A DNA stretch of 64,000 nt from Pseudomonas chlororaphis (GCF_001921865.1 NZ_MSCT01000006.1:186001-250000); one strand, 5' to 3'; positions 1-8,063 are shown, counted from the stretch's first letter. The notes: a model not told the origin generated them from the sequence alone. Made by a program: numbers and translations.

Positions 1-32
1 ATGAACTGCAAGTGATAAGGCGCGCGAAACAT
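1..32 (-). CDS. possible 5' end of a gene cut by the window edge (TonB-dependent receptor by position)
   Basis: On the minus strand an ATG at 32 opens a frame reading MFRAPYHLQF before the window ends. A GGGGGA stretch four bases upstream could be its ribosome binding site. It lies just beyond the terminator of the sigma-factor/FecR pair, where Pseudomonas loci of this kind usually carry the TonB-dependent siderophore or haem receptor. Only ten residues are visible, so the identity is inference from position alone. Confidence 0.35.
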   Translation of the reverse strand, partial: MFRAPYHLQF

Positions 33-107
33 GAAATCCCCCGGGGTGGCGAAAAAGGCCAGAAAAGGTGTGCGTAAACAACGCAGACCGGAGGAAGACG
101 CGTCAGT

Positions 108-150
108 AAAATAAAACCTCATATGCGAATGCAAAATATTCGCATATGAG
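108..150 (-). terminator. rho-independent terminator after the sigma/fecR pair
   Basis: A perfect 13-bp inverted repeat (CTCATATGCGAAT / ATTCGCATATGAG) with a 7-nt loop lies one base beyond the fecR stop. On the minus strand it is followed by GTTTTATTTT, giving a stem-loop plus U-tract. The stem is unusually AT-rich for this genome. Confidence 0.75.
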
Positions 151-151
151 T

Positions 152-1111
152 TCAGCGCCGCGCTTCGATCCGCACGCGGCCGTCGGCCAGGGCCACGGTT
201 TTCACCGGAATCAGCGCCGGCAGGGCCTTGATCAGGGCGTCCGGGTCCTGCACGTCGAGGTTGCCCGAGACCTTGAAGGTGCCCAGCGCGCCGTCGGCCA
301 GCAGCACCGGCTGGCGACGGTAGAGGTTCAGCTCGTCCACCAGGCTGGCCAGTTCGCGGTTGCGAAAGGCCAGGTGGCCGCTGCGCCAGTCGGCGACCTC
401 GTCGACGTTCACCGCCTGCTCGCGCAGGGTGCCGCTGGCGTAGTCGTAGATGCCGCGCTGGCGGGCGCCGAGCAGCAGCGAATCGGTTTTCCGCGCGTCG
501 GGGGTGAAGGCCACCTGGCCATGGGCAACGCTGACCACCAGCTGTTTCTGGCCGCGCCGCACGTCGAAGCCGGTGCCGACCACCCGCACGCTGGCGTTGC
601 CAGAGTGCACCCACAGCGGTCGTTCCTTGTCGGCGGCCACTTCCAGGTACAGCTGGCCCTGCTCCAGGTAGAGGTTGCGCTGGTGGGCACTGAAGTCGAT
701 GTGCAGGCGGGTGTTGGCATTGACGTACAGGGTGCTGCCGTCGGGCAGGCTGAAGCTGCGCACGCCCTGGTCCTGGGCGGCGATCTGTTGCCAGTGCAGC
801 GCCGGCGGAGCGCCCAGCTCGATGGCCAGCAGCGCGCAGACCAGCGCGGCGGCGGCCGCCAGCGCCGGGCGCCAGCGGGATTTCTTGCGCAGCGGCAGCG
901 GCGTTGGCCGGTTCAGTTGTTCAAGCCCGGCCAGTTCCGCCCACAGTTGTTCGAACCCGGCGTAAGCGTGGGCGTGGGCGGGTTCGCTCGACCAGGCCTC
1001 GAAGGCCTCGCGCGTGGCCTGGCTGCGGTCGTCGCGGTTGCGGGTGAACCAGCGCGCCGCCTGGGCGTCGATGCTGTCGTCGGGCTGGTCGGTGTCGCTA
1101 AGGCGGGTCAT
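152..1111 (-). CDS. FecR-family anti-sigma/sigma regulator (319 aa)
   Basis: Inner-membrane regulator that carries a surface signal from a TonB-dependent receptor to its partner ECF sigma factor. The chosen ATG at 1111 overlaps the sigma stop as ATGA, so the two are translationally coupled; longer frames run back into the sigma gene. Residues 1-75 form the cytoplasmic DUF4880/anti-sigma domain (AARWFTRNRD, W-rich), residues about 81-99 one membrane helix (RPALAAAAALVCALLAIELG), then the periplasmic FecR domain (FSLPDGSTLYVNANTRL, VVGTGFDVR) and a C-terminal STN-like segment. Length is normal for the family. The cognate receptor is probably just outside the window. The exact iron source cannot be told from sequence. 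Confidence 0.93.
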   Translation of the reverse strand: MTRLSDTDQPDDSIDAQAARWFTRNRDDRSQATREAFEAWSSEPAHAHAYAGFEQLWAELAGLEQLNRPTPLPLRKKSRWRPALAAAAALVCALLAIELGAPPALHWQQIAAQDQGVRSFSLPDGSTLYVNANTRLHIDFSAHQRNLYLEQGQLYLEVAADKERPLWVHSGNASVRVVGTGFDVRRGQKQLVVSVAHGQVAFTPDARKTDSLLLGARQRGIYDYASGTLREQAVNVDEVADWRSGHLAFRNRELASLVDELNLYRRQPVLLADGALGTFKVSGNLDVQDPDALIKALPALIPVKTVALADGRVRIEARR

Positions 1112-1647
1112 TGGGTGTGCTCCTTGCCGTGTTCCCGTTCCAGGCGCTGCTTGCAGTGCAGCAGGGCAAAGGCGATGTGTTTTTCCACCATGCTCAGGGA
1201 TATGCCCATGCGTTCGGCTATCTGCGCCTGGCTCAGGCCTTCGAAGCGGTGCAGCATAAGGGCTTCGCGGCGGCGCGGCGAGAGTTCGGCGAGCGCGGCC
1301 TTCAATTGTTCCAGGCGTTGCAGGCGCTGGGCGGCCGGCAGGGGCTCGTGGTATTCGTCGGCCAGCGGTTCGGATTCTGCTGCATGGGGTTCGTGATGCA
1401 CCTTGTGCCTGACCTTCTGCCGGCGCCAGTGATCGCGCAGCAGGTTGCGCGCCATCTGGAACAGGAAGGCGCGGGGTTGTTCGACCTTGGCCCGGTCGCG
1501 GTAATCGAGCCATTGGGTGAAGACGTCCTGGGTCATGTCCGCCGCATCGCTGGCGTTGTCCGTGCGTTTACGCAGGTAATGCAGGATGTCCGCATAGAAC
1601 CCGCGAACGGGGTCCGCCGAGGTGGGGTCGGGCTTGAAGCGAGACAT
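1108..1647 (-). CDS. ECF RNA polymerase sigma factor, FecI/iron-starvation type (179 aa)
   Basis: ECF sigma-70 factor expected to transcribe a neighbouring iron-uptake receptor gene. Region 2 (about residues 18-85) holds DAADMTQDVFTQWLDY and PRAFLFQMARNLLRDHWRR. Region 4 (about 115-170) holds LSPRRREALMLHRFEGLSQAQIAERMGIS-type helix-turn-helix sequence. The start at 1647 has a GAAGGA site a few bases upstream. It overlaps fecR by four bases and is preceded by a Fur-like box at 1694-1712, the normal arrangement for iron-starvation sigma factors. No unusual residues were seen. Confidence 0.93.
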   Translation of the reverse strand: MSRFKPDPTSADPVRGFYADILHYLRKRTDNASDAADMTQDVFTQWLDYRDRAKVEQPRAFLFQMARNLLRDHWRRQKVRHKVHHEPHAAESEPLADEYHEPLPAAQRLQRLEQLKAALAELSPRRREALMLHRFEGLSQAQIAERMGISLSMVEKHIAFALLHCKQRLEREHGKEHTQ

Positions 1648-1693
1648 GAAAATCCTTCGCGAGGGCTGCCGGGCAGAAAAGCCGTGAATGATA

Positions 1694-1712
1694 TCGAGAA
1701 TTATTACTATTT
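1694..1712 (-). promoter_or_regulatory. putative Fur box upstream of the ECF sigma gene
   Basis: The plus-strand reading is TCGAGAATTATTACTATTT. Against the Pseudomonas Fur-site core GAGAATNATTATCATTT only two positions differ, apart from the free position. It lies about 47-65 bp upstream of the sigma start, in an AT-rich promoter-like stretch. The match was made by eye, so binding is predicted. Confidence 0.6.
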
Positions 1713-1865
1713 GTCTGCATGAGTTTTCGCCCCCTGAACCGGTGGCGGTTTTGCCTGTCTGATGGTTCGTGCCTCAGCAACACACCCCCCAAACGCTGGT
1801 AAAACAGCACAGACAGGCTTTAATCCGAAGTGCATTCGCATGTTCGGATACTCAGGAGCGACACC

Positions 1866-2201
1866 ATGGCTGGATGGTATGAATTGAGCAAAAGCACTGA
1901 CGGACAATTCCGTTTTGTCCTCAAGGCCGGCAACGCCGAAACCATTTTGACGAGTGAGCTGTACAGCAGCCGCAGCGCCGCCGAAAACGGCATCGCTTCG
2001 GTACAGGCCAACAGCCCCACCGATGCCCGTTACGCCAAGGAAGTCGCCAAGGACGGTAAGCCTTACTTCAACCTCAAGGCGGCGAACCATCAGATCATCG
2101 GCAGCAGCCAGCGCTATTCGTCCGAAGCGGCGCGCGATGCCGGGATTGCAAGCGTCAAGACCAACGGTCCAACCACCACCATCAAGGACAAGACCGTTTA
2201 A
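1866..2201 (+). CDS. DUF1508 (YegP-like) tandem-repeat protein (111 aa)
   Basis: Small cytoplasmic protein of the YegP/DUF1508 family, made of two similar repeats of about 50 residues. Repeat 1 reads GWYELSKSTDGQFRFVLKAGN...ILTSELYSSRSAAENGIASVQ; repeat 2 begins YAKEVAKDGKPYFNLKAANHQ and carries SSQRYSSEAARDAGIASVK. The start at 1866 follows CAGGAGCGACACC; upstream in-frame codons have no such site. It is a single gene with its own strong terminator at 2220-2252. The family has no firmly established biochemical role, and none is claimed here. Confidence 0.93.
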   Translation: MAGWYELSKSTDGQFRFVLKAGNAETILTSELYSSRSAAENGIASVQANSPTDARYAKEVAKDGKPYFNLKAANHQIIGSSQRYSSEAARDAGIASVKTNGPTTTIKDKTV

Positions 2202-2219
2202 GTTGCTGCGCTGAAATAC

Positions 2220-2252
2220 AAAAGCCCGACAGGACAACCTGTCGGGCTTTTT
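2220..2252 (+). terminator. rho-independent terminator of the DUF1508 gene
   Basis: AAAAGCCCGACAGG - ACAA - CCTGTCGGGCTTTT: 14-bp perfect arms with a four-base loop running into T residues, about 18 bases after the stop codon. Confidence 0.92.
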
Positions 2253-2267
2253 GTTGGGCGCGATATT

Positions 2268-2348
2268 TGTGGGAGCCAGGCTTGCCGGCGATTGGGGCGC
2301 CGCGGTGTGTCAGGCCGGGCGCGATCGCGAGCAAGCTGGCTCCGGCAG
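2268..2348. repeat. REP-type inverted pair
   Basis: TGTGGGAGCCAGGCTTGCCGGCGAT faces a related inverted copy (GCGATCGCGAGCAAGCTGGCTCC). This is the GGAGC...GCTCC palindromic class common between Pseudomonas genes. It separates two convergent genes and ends four bases before the DapA-like stop codon. Confidence 0.8.
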
Positions 2349-2351
2349 GGG

Positions 2352-3239
2352 TTAGCGGAGCGCGTTCAAGATGGCTTGCAACTGGTTGCGTCCGACTTCG
2401 CCCAGCGGGAACACCGGCCGGCGTGGGTCGCCGACTTGCAGGCCGGTCATGTTCAGCCCGGCCTTGATGGTGGTCGGCAAGCCGCCCTTGAGGATGAAGT
2501 CGAGCAGCGGCAGCTGGCGATAGAACAGCTCGCGCGCGCGGTCCAGGTCGTTGTCCAGGACTGCCTGGTAGAGGTCCAGGTTGAGCCGCGGGATCAGGTT
2601 CGCCGCGGCGGTGCACCAGCCCTTGGCGCCGGCGGCGAAAGCCTCTAGGGCCAGCGGGTTGCAGCCGTTGTAGAACGGTACCCGGCCTTCGCCCAGCAGT
2701 TGCAGCTTATGCATGCGCTGGATGTCGCCGGTGCTCTCCTTGACCATGGTCACGTTTTCCACGGCGTTGAAGATCCGCAGGATCAGTTCCACCGACATGT
2801 CGGTGCCGCTGGTGGCCGGGTTGTTGTAGAGCATGATCGGCACGCCGACGCTGTCGCCGATGGCCTGGTAGTGGGCGAGGATCTCGGCTTCGCTGAGTTT
2901 CCAGTAGGAGGCCGGCAGCACCATCACCACATCGGCGCCCTTGGCTTCGGCAAAGCGCGCGCGGCGCACGGCCTTGGCGGTGGTCAGGTCGGAGACGCTG
3001 ACGATGGTCGGCACGCGCTTGGCCACCCGCTGGATGCTGAACTCGCTGACCTGGTCCCACTCGGCGTCGCTCAGGTAAGCGCCTTCGCCGGTGCTGCCCA
3101 GGGGCGCGATGGCGTGTACGCCGCTGTCGATCAGGCGATCGATGGAACGGCCGAGGGTGTCCAGGTCCAGTTGCTCGCCGTTGGCGGTGAACGGGGTGAT
3201 GGTGTAGCCGATGATGCCGTGGATAGTTGTGTTCGACAT
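2352..3239 (-). CDS. DapA-like lyase of the dihydrodipicolinate synthase/N-acetylneuraminate lyase family (295 aa)
   Basis: Class I (Schiff-base) aldolase/lyase fold. Visible family signatures are GSTGEGAYLSDAEW near residue 45, YNNPATSGTD near 135 with the conserved tyrosine, and MVKESTGDIQRM near 160 carrying the Schiff-base lysine. The start at 3239 (MSNTTIHG) has GGAG eight bases upstream; the longer frame would read into the upstream gene. It is not likely to be the housekeeping dapA: it is paired with a class II aldolase gene 26 bp upstream and lies divergent from an XRE-cupin regulator. The likely reaction is pyruvate-forming or pyruvate-consuming cleavage, condensation or dehydration of a keto-acid. 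The substrate cannot be named from sequence. Confidence 0.88.
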   Translation of the reverse strand: MSNTTIHGIIGYTITPFTANGEQLDLDTLGRSIDRLIDSGVHAIAPLGSTGEGAYLSDAEWDQVSEFSIQRVAKRVPTIVSVSDLTTAKAVRRARFAEAKGADVVMVLPASYWKLSEAEILAHYQAIGDSVGVPIMLYNNPATSGTDMSVELILRIFNAVENVTMVKESTGDIQRMHKLQLLGEGRVPFYNGCNPLALEAFAAGAKGWCTAAANLIPRLNLDLYQAVLDNDLDRARELFYRQLPLLDFILKGGLPTTIKAGLNMTGLQVGDPRRPVFPLGEVGRNQLQAILNALR

Positions 3240-3265
3240 GGGGTCGCTCCTTTGACGAATAGGGG

Positions 3266-4048
3266 TCAGTTCAGGCAATCGGCGTGTTGCTTGAGGTTCT
3301 GCCGAGCGTAGTAGTTGAAGGCGGCGCTGTGACGCTTGGGCTTGGAGATCCAGTCGTGGGCGTCGCGGCCGAGCTCCGGCAGGATCGGCTTGATGGTGCC
3401 CGCGGCCATGGCCAGCAATTGCAGCTTGGCGGCGCGCTCGATCAGTTGGGCGATCACGCAGGCTTCCTCGATGCTGGCGCCGGTGGACAGCTGGCCGTGG
3501 TGCGACAGCAGGATGGCGCGCTTGTCGCCCAGGGCGTCGGAGATGATTTCGCCTTCTTCGTTGCCCACCGGCACGCCCGGCCAGGCCTCGAGGAAGGCGC
3601 AGTCTTCATACAACGGGCACAGGTCCATATGGGAGATTTCCAGCGGCACTTCGATCATCGACAGCGCGGCGACATGGGTCGGGTGCGTGTGGATGATGCA
3701 GTTGACGTCCGGACGGGCGCGGTACACCCAGCTGTGGAAACGGTTGGCCGGGTTCGGCATGCCGTGGCCTTCGAGCACTTCCAGGTCTTCGTTGACCAGC
3801 AGCAGGTTGCCGGCGGTGATCTCGTCGAAACCCAGGCCCAGTTGCTGGGTGTAGTAGGTGCCCGGCTGCGGGCCGCGGGCGGTGATCTGCCCGGCGAGGC
3901 CGGAGTCGTGGCCGTTTTCGAACAGGATGCGGCACGTCAGGGCCAGCTTTTGCCGGTCGGTCCACGTATTATCCGCCAGAGTATTTTGCATCTGGGTCAG
4001 GGCTTGCTTGATCAGCTGGTCTTTGGGTAATGCTAATGTCTTGGCCAT
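3266..4048 (-). CDS. class II aldolase/adducin-family protein (260 aa)
   Basis: Zinc-dependent aldolase-type domain (L-fuculose-phosphate aldolase/adducin fold). Metal ligands appear as the HTHP motif (IIHTHPTHVAALS) near residue 125 and HHGQ (LLSHHGQLSTG) near 190; SGLAGQITAR near 55 is the usual N-terminal glycine-rich loop. Length is normal. It is the first gene of a two-gene operon with the DapA-like lyase and is transcribed away from the XRE-cupin regulator, whose palindromic operator lies about 100 bp upstream. Members act as aldolases, decarboxylases or dehydratases on small hydroxy-keto compounds; the specific substrate here is unknown. Confidence 0.88.
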   Translation of the reverse strand: MAKTLALPKDQLIKQALTQMQNTLADNTWTDRQKLALTCRILFENGHDSGLAGQITARGPQPGTYYTQQLGLGFDEITAGNLLLVNEDLEVLEGHGMPNPANRFHSWVYRARPDVNCIIHTHPTHVAALSMIEVPLEISHMDLCPLYEDCAFLEAWPGVPVGNEEGEIISDALGDKRAILLSHHGQLSTGASIEEACVIAQLIERAAKLQLLAMAAGTIKPILPELGRDAHDWISKPKRHSAAFNYYARQNLKQHADCLN

Positions 4049-4146
4049 GTCGGTTGTCCTTTGGTCGTTTCAATGGACGTCGGATTTGCCAGCTCCCGCT
4101 GCTCGCAAGGTCGTTGGGTGAAAGCAAATGACACTAAAGAGGCTAT

Positions 4147-4163
4147 ATGACACATTGTGTCAT
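4147..4163. promoter_or_regulatory. palindromic operator between the aldolase operon and the XRE-cupin gene
   Basis: ATGACACATTGTGTCAT is a perfect palindrome (8-bp arms around a central T) 46 bp before the regulator start and about 100 bp before the aldolase start. A further half-site, ATGACAC, sits at 4127-4133, two helical turns away on the aldolase side. By position it is the probable site for the adjacent XRE-cupin protein, allowing control of both divergent units. Confidence 0.7.
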
Positions 4164-4208
4164 TGGCAAGAACAAATCGTCGCCTCCTTGATGGATTAAC
4201 CGTTCTAA

Positions 4209-4751
4209 ATGTCTATCCGTTTGAAATTATTGAGAAAAAAACTTGGCGTAACGCTCGAGGCGTTGGCCGAGAAATCCGGCATGACCAAGAGCTACCTGTC
4301 GAAAGTCGAGCGTGGCTTGAACACGCCGTCGATCGCTGCGGCGTTGAAGCTGGCCAAGGCCCTGAATGTGAAAGTCGAGGAGCTGTTCGCCGAAGACAAC
4401 GTCGGCCTCGACAGCTACAGCCTGGTGCGCAGCGACGAACGCCAGTCGCTGGCAGCCAACGACCAGGCGCCGGGGTATGCGGTGCTGGCGCACCAGGTCA
4501 GCGAGCGCAGCCTGCTGCCGTTCATCATCTACCCGCCGCGGGAGTTCACCGACAAGAGCTTCAAGGAGCACTTGGGCGAAGAGTTCCTGTTTGTCCACGA
4601 AGGGCAGGTGGAAGTGGATTTCATGAACGAGCGGGTGATCCTCAACCGCGGCGACGCGCTGCACTTCAACGCGCAAAAACCGCACCGCCTGCGCTCGGTG
4701 GGCGAGGTGCAGGCGCAGTTGCTGGTGGTGGTGCACAGCAGCGAGGAGTGA
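4209..4751 (+). CDS. XRE-family regulator with C-terminal cupin sensor (180 aa)
   Basis: Transcription factor with an N-terminal helix-turn-helix (residues about 4-58: LRKKLGVTLEALAEKSGMTKSYLSKVERG) and a C-terminal cupin_2 domain (about 105-178: GEEFLFVHEGQVEVDF, NRGDALHFNAQKPHRLRS) that normally binds a small metabolite or metal. The start at 4209 gives MSIRLKLLRKK, the standard beginning of this class. It is divergent from the aldolase/DapA-like operon across a 160-bp gap with a perfect palindrome, so it most likely regulates that operon and itself. Ligand unknown; presumably related to the pathway substrate. Confidence 0.92.
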   Translation: MSIRLKLLRKKLGVTLEALAEKSGMTKSYLSKVERGLNTPSIAAALKLAKALNVKVEELFAEDNVGLDSYSLVRSDERQSLAANDQAPGYAVLAHQVSERSLLPFIIYPPREFTDKSFKEHLGEEFLFVHEGQVEVDFMNERVILNRGDALHFNAQKPHRLRSVGEVQAQLLVVVHSSEE

Positions 4752-4759
4752 GCCGATCC

Positions 4760-4842
4760 TGTAGCCGCTGCCGCAGGCTGCGCAAGGTCCGCAGGACCTT
4801 CCGCGTGCTTGAGAGCGGTGCGCAGCCTGCGGCAGCGGCTAT
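4760..4842. repeat. REP inverted pair (GTAGCCGCTGCCGC class)
   Basis: TGTAGCCGCTGCCGCAGGCT is matched by an inverted copy ending GCCTGCGGCAGCGGCTATA. The spacer contains a small AAGGTCC-GCA-GGACCTT hairpin. It lies directly after the XRE-cupin stop and can fold as one long hairpin. Confidence 0.85.
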
Positions 4843-4856
4843 AGGTGCCTGCGAGA

Positions 4857-4941
4857 CCTGTAGGAGCGAAGCTTGCTCGCGATGGCGTCCGTCCAGATAG
4901 ACCGCGGCGCCTGGATCGCGGGCAAGCCTCGCTCCTACAGG
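4857..4941. repeat. REP inverted pair (GTAGGAGCGAGC class)
   Basis: CCTGTAGGAGCGAAGCTTGC begins a unit whose inverted copy ends AAGCCTCGCTCCTACAGG. This second, different REP class is adjacent to the preceding pair, so two REP families lie back to back between convergent genes. Confidence 0.85.
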
Positions 4942-4952
4942 CTGTGCGGGGT

Positions 4953-5972
4953 TCAGCGTTCGACCGGTACTGACAGCGCTGGCGCGCCCAGCGCATGGGT
5001 CTTGGCATCGAAGAACCGCAGCGTCACCTCCAGCCCCTCGAACAGCTGGGCGTAGTGGCGCTTCTGGTGCTGGATGAACGCCTTGCTGCGCGGGTAGATC
5101 GAGATCGCCAGGGTCTTGGGCGCGGCCTGGCGCAGGGCCTCCACCAGGTGGCTGTCCTGCGGGCCCAGGGCGTGGCCGAAGAGACACAGCGCATCGCCGT
5201 GGCTCAGCAACTGCTGGTAACAGAACGACAGGTAGTCGCTGCCGCGGATGGTCCTGAGCTTGTCCGCCACCGGGCCTTCGTTGACGAACAGCGGCACGTC
5301 GTCGAGGGTTTTCAGGGTGTTGTTGATGGCGAAGTTGCCCAGCAGGGTGCCTTCGGTGGAGCCCAGCTTGCGCGCGGTGCCGTCCTGGTTGCGCACCAGG
5401 TGCAGGCCGCCGTGCAGGTACAGCACGCGGGTCTGGTCGCTGGCGCCGCGGCCGATGTCGAAGCTCGGGTCGCTGCCCTGGAACAGGTCGTCCAGGCCCT
5501 GGGCGTCGTGCTGGATCGCCCAGTAATTGAGCAGGTCGTAGTTGCTGGTGAACACCGTGCGGTAGCGGCGCAGTTCCTGGTTGATCTGCGCCAGCGTCGC
5601 CGGCTGCACCAGGCGCCACGGAATGTGCACCGCGTGCACGGTATTGATCAGCGCTTCCTTGATCGCGTAGTAGCGGTTGCGCGGCGCCGCGGAGCTCACG
5701 GCCAGGGCCTTGTTGACCCGGCTGGTGGTCTTCAGCGCGCCCAGCACCTGCTCGAAACTGCGGGTTTGCAGGGCCTCGAACACACTCAGTTCGGAGGGGC
5801 TCAGGGGCTTTTCCTCGACTGTGCGGGCGTTCTCGAACAGCGAGTCGTAGGCGAAGTCTTCCCACACCGCGCGGCTGGCGCCGTTGCCGATCAGCAGGCC
5901 GGCGATCGGCGTGCCGGCGCGCAAGGCGTTCCAGTCTTCAAGGTCGGTATCAAATTCCTGGAAATCCATCAT
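4953..5972 (-). CDS. DUF4917 protein with SIR2-like fold (339 aa)
   Basis: Recognised by the SIR2-like landmarks of DUF4917: [15 protein letters not shown] near residue 25 (nucleotide-binding loop), [13 protein letters not shown] near 140, [11 protein letters not shown] near 180 with the usual histidine, and [15 protein letters not shown] near 270. These resemble SIR2_2-type proteins that bind or cleave NAD; catalysis here is not demonstrated. Two ATGs lie at 5972 and 5969 (MMDFQEF); the ribosome site (GAGACGAC) is weak, and frames further upstream lack one. It is a lone gene flanked by REP elements on its 3' side and a divergent alcohol dehydrogenase on the other. A role in stress or defence is possible only by fold analogy. 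Confidence 0.8.
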   Translation of the reverse strand: MMDFQEFDTDLEDWNALRAGTPIAGLLIGNGASRAVWEDFAYDSLFENARTVEEKPLSPSELSVFEALQTRSFEQVLGALKTTSRVNKALAVSSAAPRNRYYAIKEALINTVHAVHIPWRLVQPATLAQINQELRRYRTVFTSNYDLLNYWAIQHDAQGLDDLFQGSDPSFDIGRGASDQTRVLYLHGGLHLVRNQDGTARKLGSTEGTLLGNFAINNTLKTLDDVPLFVNEGPVADKLRTIRGSDYLSFCYQQLLSHGDALCLFGHALGPQDSHLVEALRQAAPKTLAISIYPRSKAFIQHQKRHYAQLFEGLEVTLRFFDAKTHALGAPALSVPVER

Positions 5973-6128
5973 CGCGGTTCGTCGTCTCAAGGCAAAAGGT
6001 GTACAGGGCGCCGACTTTATCACGACCGACCCTTGAGCCAGGTCAACAACGCCTGCGACCTATGGGTCGATCCTGTGCTTATTTGCCGGTCGGTATGGCC
6101 GATTCGGCACCCGCCTGGAGGACGCGCC

Positions 6129-7277
6129 ATGAGCAGCACTTTTTTCATTCCCGCCGTGAACATCATGGGCATCGACTGCCTCGACGAAGCCATGGCCGCG
6201 ATTCGCAACTATGGCTTTCGCAAGGCGCTGATCGTCACTGATGCTGGCCTGGCCAAGGCCGGGGTGGCGAACATGATTGCCGAGAAGCTGGCGATGCAGG
6301 ATATCGATTCGGCGATTTTCGACGGCGCCAAGCCCAACCCGAGCATCGACAACGTCGAGAAGGGCCTGGCGCATTTGCAGCACAGCCAATGCGATTTCGT
6401 GATCTCCCTGGGCGGCGGCTCGCCCCACGACTGCGCCAAGGGCATTGCCCTGTGCGCCACCAACGGCGGGCATATCGGCGATTACGAAGGCGTCGACCGC
6501 TCGGCCAAGCCGCAGCTGCCGCTGATCGCCATCAACACCACCGCCGGCACCGCCAGCGAAATGACCCGCTTCTGCATCATCACCGACGAAACCCGCCACG
6601 TGAAAATGGCCATCGTCGACCGTAACGTCACGCCGCTGCTGTCGGTCAACGATCCGGCGCTGATGGTCGCCATGCCCAAGGGCCTGACCGCCGCCACCGG
6701 CATGGACGCGCTGACCCACGCGATCGAGGCTTACGTGTCCACCGCGGCCAACCCGATCACCGATGCCTGCGCGTTGAAAGCCGTGACCATGATCAGCCAG
6801 AACCTGCGCCAGGCGGTGCACGACGGCAGCGATCTGCTCGCCCGGGAAAACATGGCGTACGCCCAGTTCCTCGCCGGCATGGCGTTCAACAATGCGTCGC
6901 TGGGGTTCGTGCATGCCATGGCGCACCAGCTCGGCGGTTTCTACGACTTGCCCCACGGCGTATGCAACGCCGTGCTGCTGCCCCATGTGCAGAGTTTCAA
7001 CGCCATGGTTTGCGCCGAGCGCCTGACCGATGTGGCCCACGCCATGGGCGCGGACATTCGCGGCTTCAGCCCGGAAGAGGGCGCGCAGGCGGCCATCAGT
7101 GCCATCCGCGGGCTGGCCCGGGATGTCGAGATCCCCAGCGGCCTGCGCGACCTGGGCGCCAAGCTGACGGACATTCCGGTGCTGGCCGCCAATGCCCTGA
7201 AAGACGCCTGCGGCCTGACCAACCCGCGCACTGCCGACCAGCGCCAGATCGAGGAAATCTTCCGCAACGCTTTCTGA
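6129..7277 (+). CDS. iron-containing alcohol dehydrogenase, YiaY/AdhB-type (382 aa)
   Basis: Group III Fe-dependent NAD(P) alcohol dehydrogenase. The [14 protein letters not shown] motif near residue 98 binds the nucleotide. [10 protein letters not shown] near 140, [12 protein letters not shown] near 195 and the metal-ligand region [19 protein letters not shown] near 260-278 (several His) are all present. Length is typical (382-383 aa). The start at 6129 follows a GGAGG box nine bases upstream; much longer upstream extensions run antisense over the neighbouring gene. It stands alone, with a REP pair downstream. The physiological substrate is probably a short primary alcohol or aldehyde, but this is not resolved. 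Confidence 0.93.
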   Translation: MSSTFFIPAVNIMGIDCLDEAMAAIRNYGFRKALIVTDAGLAKAGVANMIAEKLAMQDIDSAIFDGAKPNPSIDNVEKGLAHLQHSQCDFVISLGGGSPHDCAKGIALCATNGGHIGDYEGVDRSAKPQLPLIAINTTAGTASEMTRFCIITDETRHVKMAIVDRNVTPLLSVNDPALMVAMPKGLTAATGMDALTHAIEAYVSTAANPITDACALKAVTMISQNLRQAVHDGSDLLARENMAYAQFLAGMAFNNASLGFVHAMAHQLGGFYDLPHGVCNAVLLPHVQSFNAMVCAERLTDVAHAMGADIRGFSPEEGAQAAISAIRGLARDVEIPSGLRDLGAKLTDIPVLAANALKDACGLTNPRTADQRQIEEIFRNAF

Positions 7278-7289
7278 CCCATCCCCATT

Positions 7290-7378
7290 CCCTGTAGGAG
7301 CGAGCTTGCTCACGATGTTCGTCAAGACAACGTGGAACATCGCCTTGACCGCTGGCGCGATCGATCGCTCCTACAGGG
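7290..7378. repeat. REP inverted pair (GTAGGAGCGAGC class)
   Basis: CCTGTAGGAGCGAGCTTGCT begins the unit and GATCGATCGCTCCTACAGG closes it in inverted orientation. It lies 13 bases after the alcohol dehydrogenase stop. Confidence 0.85.
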
Positions 7379-7421
7379 CACATAAATCGCGCTTGCCAGA
7401 AAAGTGCGCTGGATGGTTAAC

Positions 7422-7435
7422 TGAGTAACTACTCA
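7422..7435. promoter_or_regulatory. inverted repeat upstream of tetR
   Basis: TGAGTA-AC-TACTCA, 6-bp perfect arms, 25 bp before the TetR start. It shares the TGAGT/ACTCA half-sites with the longer palindrome in front of the SDR gene, which suggests autoregulation by the same protein. Confidence 0.5.
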
Positions 7436-7460
7436 TTTATCGCCAGGCTTTCCGTCCCCC

Positions 7461-8033
7461 ATGGCCCGTCCCAAAAGCGCAGACAAACGTAATGCCCTCC
7501 TCAGTGCCGCCGTCGAGGTGTTCGCCGAGCAGGGCCTGGCTTCGCCCGCGTTGAAGATCGCCAAGGCCGCGGGAGTCGCCGAAGGGACGCTGTTCAACTA
7601 CTTCGCCACCAAGGACGAGCTGCTCAACGAGCTTTACCTGGACCTCAAGAGCGAATTGCGCGATGTGATGATGCCCGGCTACCCACGCAACGAGACGCTG
7701 AAAAAACGCCTGCGTCATGTCTGGCAGGCTTACGTCGAGTGGGGCGTGGCCGAGCCGCAGAAACGCAAGGTCATGACCTTGCTCAACCTGAGCGGGCAGG
7801 TGACCGAACAGAGCAAGCTGGCGGGCATGCAGGACTTTGTCGAGGTCAATGCGCTGATGCAGGAGAGCATGGCCCTGGGGCTGCTGCGCCAGCAGCCGCC
7901 GGCTTTTCTCTCGGCGATCATGGGCGCGCTGGCGGAAACCGCCATGGACTTCATCAGTCGCGAACCCGGGCAGGCCGATCAATACGCCGAGGCGGGGTTC
8001 GAGGCGCTGTGGAATGCGATTGCCAGGGAATGA
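7461..8033 (+). CDS. TetR/AcrR-family transcriptional regulator (190 aa)
   Basis: Residues about 8-55 form the TetR HTH (ALLSAAVEVFAEQGLASPALKIAKAAGVAEGTLFNYFATKDEL). The rest is a helical ligand domain without a recognisable ligand signature. The start at 7461 (MARPKSADKRNALL) is the usual N-terminus of the family. Matching palindromes lie just before it and again at 8064-8083 before the SDR gene, so it probably represses itself and the two downstream oxidoreductase genes. Inducer unknown. Confidence 0.92.
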   Translation: MARPKSADKRNALLSAAVEVFAEQGLASPALKIAKAAGVAEGTLFNYFATKDELLNELYLDLKSELRDVMMPGYPRNETLKKRLRHVWQAYVEWGVAEPQKRKVMTLLNLSGQVTEQSKLAGMQDFVEVNALMQESMALGLLRQQPPAFLSAIMGALAETAMDFISREPGQADQYAEAGFEALWNAIARE

Positions 8034-8063
8034 ACGACGGAAGTCGTTTTTCTTGCGTGAAAA

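Noticed and set aside
152..1396. Long plus-strand frame over fecR and the sigma gene
   Set aside because: Antisense shadow without domains; the minus-strand genes have full FecR and ECF motifs.
2352..3239. Housekeeping dapA (lysine biosynthesis)
   Set aside because: The gene sits in an operon with a class II aldolase and an XRE-cupin regulator, and a second DapA-like gene in the window belongs to hydroxyproline catabolism. Family membership alone does not support lysine biosynthesis.
4995..6128. Plus-strand extension of the alcohol dehydrogenase frame across the DUF4917 gene
   Set aside because: The sequence is low-complexity antisense translation; the real start at 6129 has GGAGG and the family N-terminus.
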